A stretch of 64,000 nt of DNA from Flavobacteriales bacterium (GCA_022428205.1 JAKMCW010000086.1:1-64000), one strand, 5' to 3'. Positions 38,843 through 48,531 are shown, counted from the first letter of the stretch. Notes: generated from the letters alone by a model not told the origin. Numbers and translations are program-made.

Positions 38843-40146
38843 GTAAAGAGCGAGAAGACGATAAAGAGCGAAAGGCTGCGGGGGGCGCTTTTGAAGGGGG
38901 CATGCGTTCCGCTTTAGAAAAAGCACCTGGACTGGTCGCACCAAGTTGGCTGACGATGCAGTCTGCAATGGCTGGCGGAGCGGCAGGCGGTGCTGCGGCA
39001 GCATCATGGCGTTGGATCATAGGTCCGGCGGCCGGAGCCGCTTTGATAGGCGGCGCACTGTGGTTCAATAGCCCCAACACTCCGGATGCGGACGCACCCG
39101 TGGTGGGGTCTGAATTGGAAAGTGCTGACCGCACTGATGGGGTGGAAGCGGCTGAGCTTTCGGACGAAACTGCTCAGATGGATGGGACCGTCTCAACAAA
39201 TGATGTGGCCGGGGAGTCTGCCACCGAACCATTGCCGGCGCCTGTGGATGAGGTGTATCCTTTGCCCACAAGGTCGGAACCGGCCCGCGATGTGGAGGAG
39301 CCCACCATCGTTTTGGAGGAGCCTACTGCAGGACCGTATCAGGACACGGAGGATTGGGCTGATTTGCCAGTAGAAGTGGCCGCGGCCTTCGGTGTCGATC
39401 TGAAAGAGACTTGTGTGGGGGCAGAAATTGGATTCCGCATGGCCAAGCCCATGGAAGACGTCCGGGTCCTGTGGAACTTCGGTGATGGACAATTCAGCAG
39501 CGATCCAAACCCACAACACGTATTCAAAGCTTCGGGAACCTATGACATCACCCTCAGCGTCACGCGCGTCAGTGATGGTTTGATCCGCACCAGAACCATA
39601 GAAAACCTGGTGACGATCCACCCCAATCCGGAAGCCGAGTTCACTTGGGAAGTGCCGGGTAGGGCCAAAACTTTGCCGGAAGTCAAAATGCGCAACCGAA
39701 GCAGCAACGCCGCATCCTCCACTTGGGTGATTGATGGCGAAGTCACACAGTCAGGTGAGATTGCCACGTTTGAGCTCGAGCGGGTAGGCCAGCATGTGGT
39801 GCAATTGGTGGCCAGTTCAGCGCACGGTTGTCAGTCGGTGGCGAGCCATACGATTGAGGTAGGTAACCGCTTTGGAATTGGTGGGGCAGGTCGATTCAGC
39901 CCCGATGGGGATGGTCACTATGATACGTTCATGCCCCAAGGATTGGCCAAGCTGGAAGCACCGTTTGTTTTTCGTGTAGAGGATGGCGACGGTCACATTG
40001 TATTCGAAACGGTGTCTGTGGCTCCTTGGGATGGTCAATTGCCCGATGGTCGCATGGCCACAAGCGGTGAGTCCTATGCCTGGTCTTTGGTCATACAAGG
40101 GGAACATGGTCCGACTTATTTTTCAGACAACGTGCTCGTCGAATGA
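38839..40146 (+). CDS. Putative anti-sigma-like single-TM protein with PKD domains and a CHU_C-like C-terminal domain
   Basis: GTG start overlaps the sigma-factor stop. About 55-aa cytosolic N-terminus, TM SWRWIIGPAAGAALIGGALWF (aa ~56-76), PKD motifs (VLWNFGDGQFSSDPNPQHVFKASGTYDITLSV) and FSPDGDGHYDTFMP...W.G...Y.W similar to gliding-motility C-terminal domains. Confidence 0.72.
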   Translation: MSKEREDDKERKAAGGAFEGGMRSALEKAPGLVAPSWLTMQSAMAGGAAGGAAAASWRWIIGPAAGAALIGGALWFNSPNTPDADAPVVGSELESADRTDGVEAAELSDETAQMDGTVSTNDVAGESATEPLPAPVDEVYPLPTRSEPARDVEEPTIVLEEPTAGPYQDTEDWADLPVEVAAAFGVDLKETCVGAEIGFRMAKPMEDVRVLWNFGDGQFSSDPNPQHVFKASGTYDITLSVTRVSDGLIRTRTIENLVTIHPNPEAEFTWEVPGRAKTLPEVKMRNRSSNAASSTWVIDGEVTQSGEIATFELERVGQHVVQLVASSAHGCQSVASHTIEVGNRFGIGGAGRFSPDGDGHYDTFMPQGLAKLEAPFVFRVEDGDGHIVFETVSVAPWDGQLPDGRMATSGESYAWSLVIQGEHGPTYFSDNVLVE

Positions 40147-40252
40147 ACGCAGCCTTGGCCTTGTATTTCAAGGGTTTTTCAAGAGGTGAGAACTATTCTC
40201 CTCAATGCAACGCTTCCTTTCACAACTGGGTTCCAACTTTGGAGCATATATC

Positions 40253-43200
40253 ATGAAAAGCAACCGAAGCCTTTTAGGGTCATTGTTGGCCGTTGTTTCC
40301 ATGCTGTTGATCAGCACGGTTTCAAACGCCCAATTCTTCATCATGGGGGATGAAACTGTGGATACCTGCACCGGTGTTTTTGTCGATGCGGGCAACTCAG
40401 AGGACGGAACGGGAAACCCGTATCCGGATGCCAACTTCACCTACACCATCTGTCCGGACAACCCTGGGGACGCCGTATCGGTGGAGTTTGTGGCCTTTGG
40501 TCTCCAGACCAACCCCAACCCCAACAACAGCGACTATCTGTTCATCTACGACGGTCCCGATGCCGGGTCTCCTTCCATGGGCAACTACACGGGCAATGCA
40601 CTGCAAGGGCTGCCTGTCACGGCTACGGTGAACAATGCGACGGGCTGCCTGACCTTCGTGTTTCAAGACAACGGCCCCGCCAACACTGCCTCACCTGGAT
40701 GGGAGGCCAACATTCTGTGCACCACGCCTTGTGCGACCCCAACAGCGGCCAGCTCCATTATTGACCCTCCCTTGCCCAATCCGGATTCGTTGTCCATTGG
40801 GGTGTGTTTAAATGAGCCCATTACGTTTGGCGATGCCGGGTCATCGGCCGAGCCAGGATTCAGCCTCGACAGCTGGGTGTGGAATTTCGATGACGGCAGC
40901 ATCGACACCTTGAATGCTGCCGGAAACGTGACGCACAGCTTTGATGAGCCGGGCGAGTACATTGTGAACCTGGCGGTCATCGACAACAACGGTTGCGTTT
41001 CTCTGAACCTCCAGCCCCTTCAAGTGCTCGTGAGCACCATTCCGCTGTTCAACAGCACGCAGAGCACCCCTGTATGTGCAGGAAGTCCAGCCTTCGTGGA
41101 TGGCAACCCGGTGCAAAGCGTGACGTGGACGGCATTGCCTCCGCAGGTAGTGGCGGGAGAAACGTACCTCGCCGACGGCGCAGGTTTCAGCTACAGCAGC
41201 GAATTGAACTTTGACTTCTTTGAGGACGGTGCCACGCTGGAAACGTGCGATGACCTCCTTTCGGTAACGGTCAACATGGAGCACAGCTACATGGGGGACC
41301 TGGACCTGACCATTTCTTGCCCAGACGGCACCACGGTAGCGTTGATGAGTTACCCCAACGGTGGGGGTGGATGCTTCTTGGGTGAAGCAGTGGACGATGG
41401 TTCCAATATTCCAGGTACGGGTTACGATTATGGATGGTCACCCAATCCGGACATCGCCACCAACATCAACGACAATGCCAACTGGACGCAGACGAACTAC
41501 ACGGACAATGCGGGCAATGCGGAGAACAACAACATTGCCAACCCCGGCTTGTACACTTCCGAAGGCGACCTGTGCGATTTTGTGGGCTGTCCGCTCAATG
41601 GAACTTGGACCTTTTCAGTCGTCGACAACTTGGCCATCGACAATGGTTACATCTTCGAATGGGGCTTGAACTTAAACCCGGCCTTGATTCCAGGTGTCAC
41701 CACCTTCACGCCGACCATTGGATTGAATGCGGACAGTTCCTTTTGGACAGGCCCCGGTATCATTGACCAGGACTTTGATGCCAACTATTGCGACATTATC
41801 CTCGACGAACCAGGCATCTACGACTACGTCTTCACGGTGACCAACAACTTCAGCTGCACCTTTGACACCACGCTGAGCATCGAGGTCGTAGAAGGACCTG
41901 AAAACAGCATTACGGCCGGTCCTGACCAGGTGTTTTGTGGCGACCCTGTACAGCTTCAGGGGGCATTTGTGGGAGGCGGTCCATCCCCATGTGGCGCTGA
42001 TCAAGGAACGACGACCTACTGCTACGGAAACAACGAGAACACCACTTGGACCTATTGTCCGGACAACCCGGGAGATGGCACGCTCATGAACATCTTGTTC
42101 TATGATGGGGCCATTGAGAATTTCTTCGATCACATTCAAGTGTTTGATGGCGCTGATACGGGTGCGCCGCTTTTGGTGGACCTCACGGGAGATTACCCGG
42201 AGACCTCAGTGACGGCGACGAACGCCGATGGATGTTTGACGGTGTTGTTTACCTCAGATGGCAGCGTGAGTTGTGAGGCCAGCACATTCTATGAAGACGT
42301 GAGTTGGTGTGTGGGCTGTGGTCAGGATGCTTGCGGATTCACGTGGAATTGGGAGCCTCCAGACAACCTGGACAATCCCACGAGCAGCCAGCCGATTGTG
42401 CAGGACTTTGATGGTTCACCCACCGAATACGTGGTGTTTGTTGAGCCCATTGGGCTGGAGAACTGTGCGACCACAGACACCGTCTTTGTTGTACCAGGTT
42501 TCGAGTACACTACGGATTACTCAGACCCAACTTGTTTGATTACAGATGGTGAAATCACCATTACCATCAGCGAACCGGCATCAGAAGGGCCTTGGGATGT
42601 GGTGCTGAGCAATGCGGCAGGCATCATCGAAGAGGTGAACTACGGAGGCGGCCTTCAAGCCTTTGAGGACTTGGAAGCCGGTATTTACACCTTGGAGGTG
42701 TCCGACCAAACGGGCTGTTCTTATGTCTCCGAGTTTACCCTTGCCGATCCAGAGCCTCCTGGCATCACGGTCAGCGAAGACATGGTCGTCTGCATCGGTG
42801 GTGTGGCGACACTGACTGCTGAAGCTGATTTTGGAGGGCCTTATGCATACAATTGGACAGTGGACGGAGATCCTGTGGCCCAAGGGGGAACCATCCTTGT
42901 AAGTCCAGAAGGGACGACGACATATGATGTGCAAGGCGTCGATGGTGCAGGTTGCATCACCGAGCCGGGTTCGGTGGTGGTGGGCATTTATGATGCTTTC
43001 ACGGTCGACATCGATGCAGATGATTTGATTTGCTTGGGAGAGGAGGTGTTGCTGTCTGCGGTATCCGTTACCGGTGGAGAGGGCAATGGCTACAACTATG
43101 AGTTTGCCTATGAGGGGGTCACGTTTGCTTCTGGTACTGAAGACCAAGGGCAGTTTGTACCGCCAGTCACGGGGGAGTTCTGTGTGACGGTCTCAGAGGC

Positions 43201-44071
43201 GTGCTCTACGCCGCCAGCGACGGCCTGCATGGAAGTGGAGGTCGAGCAGCCATATGACCTGCACCTTGAAGCAGATACCACCCGCGGCTGTGTTCCGCAG
43301 TCCTTGGTCTTTGCCCATGACCTGCCGGCGCCCTTCGTGGACAACCAGTTCTGGGATTTTGGAGACGACGGAACCAGTGCCAATGCCGGGCCCATTCACA
43401 CCTACACCGAGCCGGGTGTCTATGACGTGTCCGTCACTGTGGTGACCACTACAGGGTGTGTCAACACGGTCATTCTGGACAATTACATTCAGATTTTCTC
43501 GCCGCCCAGTGTCGGGTTTGATGCTGGTCCACAGCCCACCACAGCCCCAGATACGCGGATTGATTTCACCTCCAGCGTGTCGCCCAATGTGATTGAATGG
43601 AACTGGAACTTCATTCCGGGCAACCTTGAGGCGGTCAGCTACGAGCCAAACCCCACGTTTACGTTCCCTATGGGCAACGGTGGTCTGTACCCTGTGACAT
43701 TGACCGTTCTCGATACCAACGGCTGCCAGTCAGCTGTGACGCGTGAAGTGGAGATTTTTGACTTCTTCAATGTCTTCATCCCCAACAGCTTCACCCCCAA
43801 CAACGACGGTTTCAATGACCTATGGGCGGTGTACGGCACGGACATTGACACGGACCGCTTCGAGATGTGGGTCTACAACCGCTGGGGCCAGGAGGTCTTC
43901 TACAGCACCGATCCTGAAAAGGGCTGGTATGGTCAATCTGACGACGAAGTGGTGGACCCCGCTCAGTCTTACTTCGCCCAAGACGGTGTGTACGCTTACA
44001 GGGTGGTGCTCTATTCTGAGTCCACCAACGAGAAGCGCGAGATCAAAGGCTACATCAACCTCAGCCGCTAA
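40253..44071 (+). CDS. Large secreted protein with CUB-like, PKD and P-domains and T9SS type-B (CHU_C) C-terminal sorting domain
   Basis: Signal peptide MKSNRSLLGSLLAVVSMLLISTVSNAQ; two CUB-like TxCPDNPGD modules; proprotein-convertase P-like domain (MGDLDLTISCPDGTTVAL...WTFSVVDNLAIDNG); PKD; C-terminal FNVFIPNSFTPNNDGFNDLWAVYG...MWVYNRWGQEVF...GVYAYRVVLYS. Confidence 0.9.
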   Translation: MKSNRSLLGSLLAVVSMLLISTVSNAQFFIMGDETVDTCTGVFVDAGNSEDGTGNPYPDANFTYTICPDNPGDAVSVEFVAFGLQTNPNPNNSDYLFIYDGPDAGSPSMGNYTGNALQGLPVTATVNNATGCLTFVFQDNGPANTASPGWEANILCTTPCATPTAASSIIDPPLPNPDSLSIGVCLNEPITFGDAGSSAEPGFSLDSWVWNFDDGSIDTLNAAGNVTHSFDEPGEYIVNLAVIDNNGCVSLNLQPLQVLVSTIPLFNSTQSTPVCAGSPAFVDGNPVQSVTWTALPPQVVAGETYLADGAGFSYSSELNFDFFEDGATLETCDDLLSVTVNMEHSYMGDLDLTISCPDGTTVALMSYPNGGGGCFLGEAVDDGSNIPGTGYDYGWSPNPDIATNINDNANWTQTNYTDNAGNAENNNIANPGLYTSEGDLCDFVGCPLNGTWTFSVVDNLAIDNGYIFEWGLNLNPALIPGVTTFTPTIGLNADSSFWTGPGIIDQDFDANYCDIILDEPGIYDYVFTVTNNFSCTFDTTLSIEVVEGPENSITAGPDQVFCGDPVQLQGAFVGGGPSPCGADQGTTTYCYGNNENTTWTYCPDNPGDGTLMNILFYDGAIENFFDHIQVFDGADTGAPLLVDLTGDYPETSVTATNADGCLTVLFTSDGSVSCEASTFYEDVSWCVGCGQDACGFTWNWEPPDNLDNPTSSQPIVQDFDGSPTEYVVFVEPIGLENCATTDTVFVVPGFEYTTDYSDPTCLITDGEITITISEPASEGPWDVVLSNAAGIIEEVNYGGGLQAFEDLEAGIYTLEVSDQTGCSYVSEFTLADPEPPGITVSEDMVVCIGGVATLTAEADFGGPYAYNWTVDGDPVAQGGTILVSPEGTTTYDVQGVDGAGCITEPGSVVVGIYDAFTVDIDADDLICLGEEVLLSAVSVTGGEGNGYNYEFAYEGVTFASGTEDQGQFVPPVTGEFCVTVSEACSTPPATACMEVEVEQPYDLHLEADTTRGCVPQSLVFAHDLPAPFVDNQFWDFGDDGTSANAGPIHTYTEPGVYDVSVTVVTTTGCVNTVILDNYIQIFSPPSVGFDAGPQPTTAPDTRIDFTSSVSPNVIEWNWNFIPGNLEAVSYEPNPTFTFPMGNGGLYPVTLTVLDTNGCQSAVTREVEIFDFFNVFIPNSFTPNNDGFNDLWAVYGTDIDTDRFEMWVYNRWGQEVFYSTDPEKGWYGQSDDEVVDPAQSYFAQDGVYAYRVVLYSESTNEKREIKGYINLSR

Positions 44072-44103
44072 AGCAGGAAGCTCAGGCATGGCAAAGGCCA
44101 TCA

Positions 44104-44137
44104 CGAAAAAGGCCGCCCGATAAAGGCGGCCTTTTTT
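44104..44137. terminator. Bidirectional intrinsic terminator between adhesin gene and M1 peptidase
   Basis: GAAAAAGGCCGCC-CGATAAA-GGCGGCCTTTTTTG. Confidence 0.9.
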
Positions 44138-44158
44138 GTGCGAAATGAGGGGGTGGAA

Positions 44159-46072
44159 TCACTCCCAATCGAGCAATTCGTCCATGGTGCCTGTCGCCAC
44201 TGCGTGGTAGCCTGGGCGGGCTTTGGCATAGATGTCGCGGGCCATGTCCAGTTGATGGGTCTCTTTCATCGCCCGGTAAAGAGGGGTCAAGAATTTGCGG
44301 CGCCCTACTTCGATGAGGAATTGCTCCACCCGAGGATAGCTGGTGTCATAGCCACTGCGAATGGCTTGTTCCATCCAGGCGAAAAGCACCTCATTGTTTC
44401 CCGTGGAACCGATGGCCCATGTTGCATCGAGATCGGCCATGCGCTCGGCCGAGGTGTTGTCGGCGAGATTGGAGAGGAAGCGATAACGCTCCTGGTAGAT
44501 CCAATCTTCCCAAGGGAGGTCGGTGGTGGCGAGATCGCCTGCTTCCCAAGCGGTCAGCGTAGCGTCAACCCTTTGGATGCGCGGACTGGATACACTGGGA
44601 CAGTTGTCCGGAAGACCTGGGCCGTAGATCCACTCTTCGAGGCGAACGGCGGACTTGTCTGCTTCGCTGGTGAGCAACGTCTGGTTCAAGTAGTCGACGA
44701 ACCGTTCCGTGTCCATGCCTTTGAAGGCGTATTCGGCGAAGTAGCCGGAGAGCCATGCGTCAAAACGCTCTCGCCCGACAGTTTCCTCCATAAGCCTCAG
44801 GAAGAAGTAGCCTTTGTCGTAGGCGATGGCCGTCATGCCATCGTCAGGGTTTCGGCCCGCCAAGTGGAGCTTGAGGTGGGTGTCGTCGGGGTTGAGGTCA
44901 CTGATGGCGTCCACTTCGTCTACCAGCCCCTGGTAGCTCAGTGTGGCGAGCATTTCGCTGGTCTCACGGCCATAGACGGCCTCCATGATGCGCTGTTCGA
45001 AATAGACGGTAAAGCCCTCATTGAGCCAAAAGTCATCCCATGTGGCATTGGTGACGAGGTTGCCGCTCCAAGAGTGGGCGAGCTCGTGTGCCACCAGTGC
45101 CACCAGGGAGCGGTCTCCCGCGATGATGGTCGGTGTGGCAAAAGTCAGTCGCGGGTTTTCCATCCCACCAAATGGGAATGCCGCAGGAAGGATGAGCAAA
45201 TCGTAGCGGTCCCATGCATAGGCTCCGTACAAGGCCTCTGCTGCCAGCAGCAATTCCTCCATTTCGGCAAATTCATAGGCGGCGTCTTCGATTAACTCGG
45301 GCACCGCATAGACGGCACAACGCTCGCCCACCGATCGGAACTCCACCTCACCTGCGGCCAGGGCCAAGAGGTAGGCTGGAATGGGCTGTTCCATTGTGAA
45401 GGTGTAGCGTCCATCCGCGCTCATCTCCGTGGGGTTTTCAGCACTCATCAAGGCCATCAGCCCTTGGGGCACCTGCACCGTTGCGTTGTATGAGAAACGG
45501 ATGCCGGGACTGTCCTGCACCGGAATCCACGTCCGAGCGAGGATGGCTTGGCTTTGGGTGAAGAGGAAGGGGGCCTTGTCGCCCTGGGCTTCTACCCAAA
45601 GGAGGGCGTCGGCACCCGGATCGGAGGTGTAGGTGATGGCCACCTTCTTGGCGTCCGGGCCGATGGAGACGTTGAGGGGTCTTCCCAAAAATGGCTGCGC
45701 TTCACCGAGGGAGAATTCCGCTGTTTCCCCGTCGACCGTGACTGCGTCGATGGTCAGTTCATGGGTGTCAAACACGATTCGGTCTGCGCCTTCTGCGGCT
45801 TGGATATCATAGTTGGCCGTGCCCGAAATGGTCCGCGTATCAAAGTCGACCTCGGCATTCCAATCGAGGTGGATGATCTTGGCTTCTTCTGGACGGGCGA
45901 AACTGTGTTGGTCTGTGACTTGTTTCATGGCGGCAATGCGTTGGGCTTTGGCGCTCTGTGCGCTGGAATCGGCAGATGCGTCTTCTTGGCTGTTGCCTCC
46001 GCAGCTTCCAAGGAGGAAGGCGCTGGCCAACAACAGCACGAAGGTGGGGGCCGAATGGTTGTACAGGTTCAT
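44159..46072 (-). CDS. M1 family aminopeptidase (leukotriene A4 hydrolase-like), lipoprotein
   Basis: Lipobox ASAFLLGSCGGN; GGMENPRLTFATP; VALVAHELAHSWSGNLVTNATWDDFWLNEGFTVYFE (HExxH-18-E). Confidence 0.93.
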   Translation of the reverse strand: MNLYNHSAPTFVLLLASAFLLGSCGGNSQEDASADSSAQSAKAQRIAAMKQVTDQHSFARPEEAKIIHLDWNAEVDFDTRTISGTANYDIQAAEGADRIVFDTHELTIDAVTVDGETAEFSLGEAQPFLGRPLNVSIGPDAKKVAITYTSDPGADALLWVEAQGDKAPFLFTQSQAILARTWIPVQDSPGIRFSYNATVQVPQGLMALMSAENPTEMSADGRYTFTMEQPIPAYLLALAAGEVEFRSVGERCAVYAVPELIEDAAYEFAEMEELLLAAEALYGAYAWDRYDLLILPAAFPFGGMENPRLTFATPTIIAGDRSLVALVAHELAHSWSGNLVTNATWDDFWLNEGFTVYFEQRIMEAVYGRETSEMLATLSYQGLVDEVDAISDLNPDDTHLKLHLAGRNPDDGMTAIAYDKGYFFLRLMEETVGRERFDAWLSGYFAEYAFKGMDTERFVDYLNQTLLTSEADKSAVRLEEWIYGPGLPDNCPSVSSPRIQRVDATLTAWEAGDLATTDLPWEDWIYQERYRFLSNLADNTSAERMADLDATWAIGSTGNNEVLFAWMEQAIRSGYDTSYPRVEQFLIEVGRRKFLTPLYRAMKETHQLDMARDIYAKARPGYHAVATGTMDELLDWE

Positions 46073-46081
46073 GGGGGCAAA

Positions 46082-46642
46082 TTACGCCCGCGCTCCCTTG
46101 ACCCTAAAGATGATGACCGTGAGCAAGATGCCCAATGCTGATTTGAGCAAGGCTGGACGGTAAAACACTTTGAGGGTGTCGAGGATGTCCAAATCCGGCA
46201 TATAGTTCATTTGCCAAGGAATGCCGGAGGTCAATATGATGACGTGGCCCAAGACCATGCCCACACCCACTTGGATGTAGCGCTTGCGGTCGGTGAGCTC
46301 CGTGGGCAGATTCATGGTGGTCGCTCCCAGGACCAAGGCTGCCACCGGCATGCCCATCAAATAGCCGCCTGTGGGACCGGACAAGATGTCCATTCCGCCC
46401 CGGTAGCCGGCAAACACAGGCAATCCTGCGGCCCCGATGCAGAGGTAAGCGATCACACCACTGACGCCAGCGCGCCACCCCAACATCAGGGGCAGCCAAC
46501 ACACCAGCAATGACTGCAGACTCAGCCTCAGGTGTTCTTCAATGTCAAAGCCGATGGGGCCGAGCGTACAAAGGCTCACGACGACGACCAAGGCCATAGC
46601 CGGCCATCGTATACCTCGGGATTCGAGTTCGGATTCTAACAT
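46082..46642 (-). CDS. bioY: Biotin transporter BioY
   Basis: GAAGLPVFAGYRGGMDILSGPTGGYLMGMPVAALVLG is the BioY signature region; multiple TMs. Confidence 0.9.
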   Translation of the reverse strand: MLESELESRGIRWPAMALVVVVSLCTLGPIGFDIEEHLRLSLQSLLVCWLPLMLGWRAGVSGVIAYLCIGAAGLPVFAGYRGGMDILSGPTGGYLMGMPVAALVLGATTMNLPTELTDRKRYIQVGVGMVLGHVIILTSGIPWQMNYMPDLDILDTLKVFYRPALLKSALGILLTVIIFRVKGARA

Positions 46643-46654
46643 GTCTACTGATCC

Positions 46655-48511
46655 TTACTGCTCGCCCCCGGACTTCCATTCTTGGATGAGCCCCGTGGAG
46701 AAGGACACTTTATTGTTCGAGCGGTCTGCGTCAGCGGTCCAGCGACGCGGGTCAATCTCAACGGTGCAGCCAGGTTCAGAGATGGGCAGGGCTACGGTGT
46801 AAGTGGGATGGGTCCAAGGCCAAGGGGCCATGAGCTGTTCGCCATCTTCTAACGGGCGGTGGCCTTGCGTCACGACCTGCGGAATGTGATGATCCAACGT
46901 GCGACCGTCCGCGGTGGTGATGCGCAAATCGACGGGCAGGGGGAGTTTGCCGATGCGCTCCAGTTCGATGTAGGTGCTGTCCGAAGTGATGCGTACGGCG
47001 CTCAGAGCGACATCCACGTGGTGGGTTGAGTTGAGCATGTATTGGAAATAGGTGTCCAATTCAAGGCCACTTTCTCTTTCCATGACGCGCTTGAAATCTA
47101 CAGGCCCAGGATGGCTGAAGGACCACTCGTCGAAATACCGCTTGATGCCCGCATTCCGCGCTGATTCGCCGATGATGGCTGCCAGCTGGTTGAGCAAGAC
47201 TTCGCCTTTGCTGTAGGCCCCTGTGCCATATGCACGGTTGGTGACATAGTGGTCTGCATGGGTGGAGAGGGGCTCTTCGCCACCGTCGCGTACGAGGTTG
47301 AGGTAGCCACCATAGGCCCAGTAGTGGGGTTGGTCCTTGGACTCGTTGAATTCTTTTGCAAGGAATTCGGATTCAATCCATGAGGTGAAGCCCTCGTCCA
47401 TCCACTCGTGGAGGCTTTCGTTGGTGGCCAAAATGCCTTGAAACCAAGCGTGCGCCATTTCGTGTGCCGTCACGCCCACAAGGCTGCGCAAGTTGCGGTT
47501 GCCACGAACGAGCGTGCACATGGGATACTCCATGCCGCCGTCTCCGCCTTCGATGACAGTGTATTGTGGCCAAGGGTAAGCGCCCACGTGCTCAGAGTAG
47601 TATTCCAACGCACGCCCCGCGATGGCGGGCAGCTCTTCCCAAGCGCCATAAGAAGTGTCGGCTTGGTGGATGAAGTGCAAGGTGGTGCCGGACTCCATTT
47701 CGAGGACCTTGTGTACGAAGTCGGGGTCCGCGGCCCATGCAAAATCATGGACATCTTCTGCGACGAAGTGCCAATCGATGTTGCCCGACGTTGGGGTGGT
47801 GGCATCGCTGTAACCATGTCCGCATTCTTCGGGGTTCTGCAACGCTCCTGTGCCACCGATCATGTAGGCTGCGTCCATGTGTATGGTGACATCGAAATCT
47901 CCCCAGACACCGTGAAATTCACGTCCGATGTACGGGTTGGTGTGCCAACCGTGGTGGTCATACTCGCACACCTTGGGGTACCACTGTGTCATGCTGAATT
48001 CGACGCCTTGGGCGTTCATCCAACCGGAGCGACGCACCTGGCGGGGTACTTGCGCATCCCAATCGAGGTGGATTTTGACCTTTTTTCCCGGGGCCAGCGC
48101 CTTGGGCAGGGTCAACCATCCGATGGTGCCTGACGCATCGAATGCCGCTTCTGTTTTGCCCACGGTGGCCCGGCTTACTGTGATCCATCCCTGCTCGTCT
48201 TCTGGCAGTCCTGCAATCCGGTCCCCCACGCGGCGATCCGGGTCAGCGATGTTCCGGCTGCGAACGTCCATCATGCTCTCCGGCTGGAATGCATTAAAAA
48301 ACAAGTGGAAGGGGATACGTGCGAGGACGTCCGGACTGTTGTTGACGTATGTCACATCCATTGAGCCCGAGTATTGATGCTGCGGTGCATCAACAGTGAT
48401 GTCCATGGTATAGTCTATGGCCTGTTGCCAGCCGGGATATTGTGCCCAACCGGTGCAGGGGACAAAGACGATGACAAGGAACAGGATGTGGTGGTAAATG
48501 GATGCTTTCAT
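46655..48511 (-). CDS. M1 family metallopeptidase, secreted
   Basis: GGDGGMEYPMCTLV; VGVTAHEMAHAWFQGILATNESLHEWMDEGFTSWIESE; signal peptide MKASIYHHILFLVIVFVPCTGWAQ. Confidence 0.92.
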   Translation of the reverse strand: MKASIYHHILFLVIVFVPCTGWAQYPGWQQAIDYTMDITVDAPQHQYSGSMDVTYVNNSPDVLARIPFHLFFNAFQPESMMDVRSRNIADPDRRVGDRIAGLPEDEQGWITVSRATVGKTEAAFDASGTIGWLTLPKALAPGKKVKIHLDWDAQVPRQVRRSGWMNAQGVEFSMTQWYPKVCEYDHHGWHTNPYIGREFHGVWGDFDVTIHMDAAYMIGGTGALQNPEECGHGYSDATTPTSGNIDWHFVAEDVHDFAWAADPDFVHKVLEMESGTTLHFIHQADTSYGAWEELPAIAGRALEYYSEHVGAYPWPQYTVIEGGDGGMEYPMCTLVRGNRNLRSLVGVTAHEMAHAWFQGILATNESLHEWMDEGFTSWIESEFLAKEFNESKDQPHYWAYGGYLNLVRDGGEEPLSTHADHYVTNRAYGTGAYSKGEVLLNQLAAIIGESARNAGIKRYFDEWSFSHPGPVDFKRVMERESGLELDTYFQYMLNSTHHVDVALSAVRITSDSTYIELERIGKLPLPVDLRITTADGRTLDHHIPQVVTQGHRPLEDGEQLMAPWPWTHPTYTVALPISEPGCTVEIDPRRWTADADRSNNKVSFSTGLIQEWKSGGEQ

Positions 48512-48531
48512 GGCGGCGGCCAAGTTAGCCA

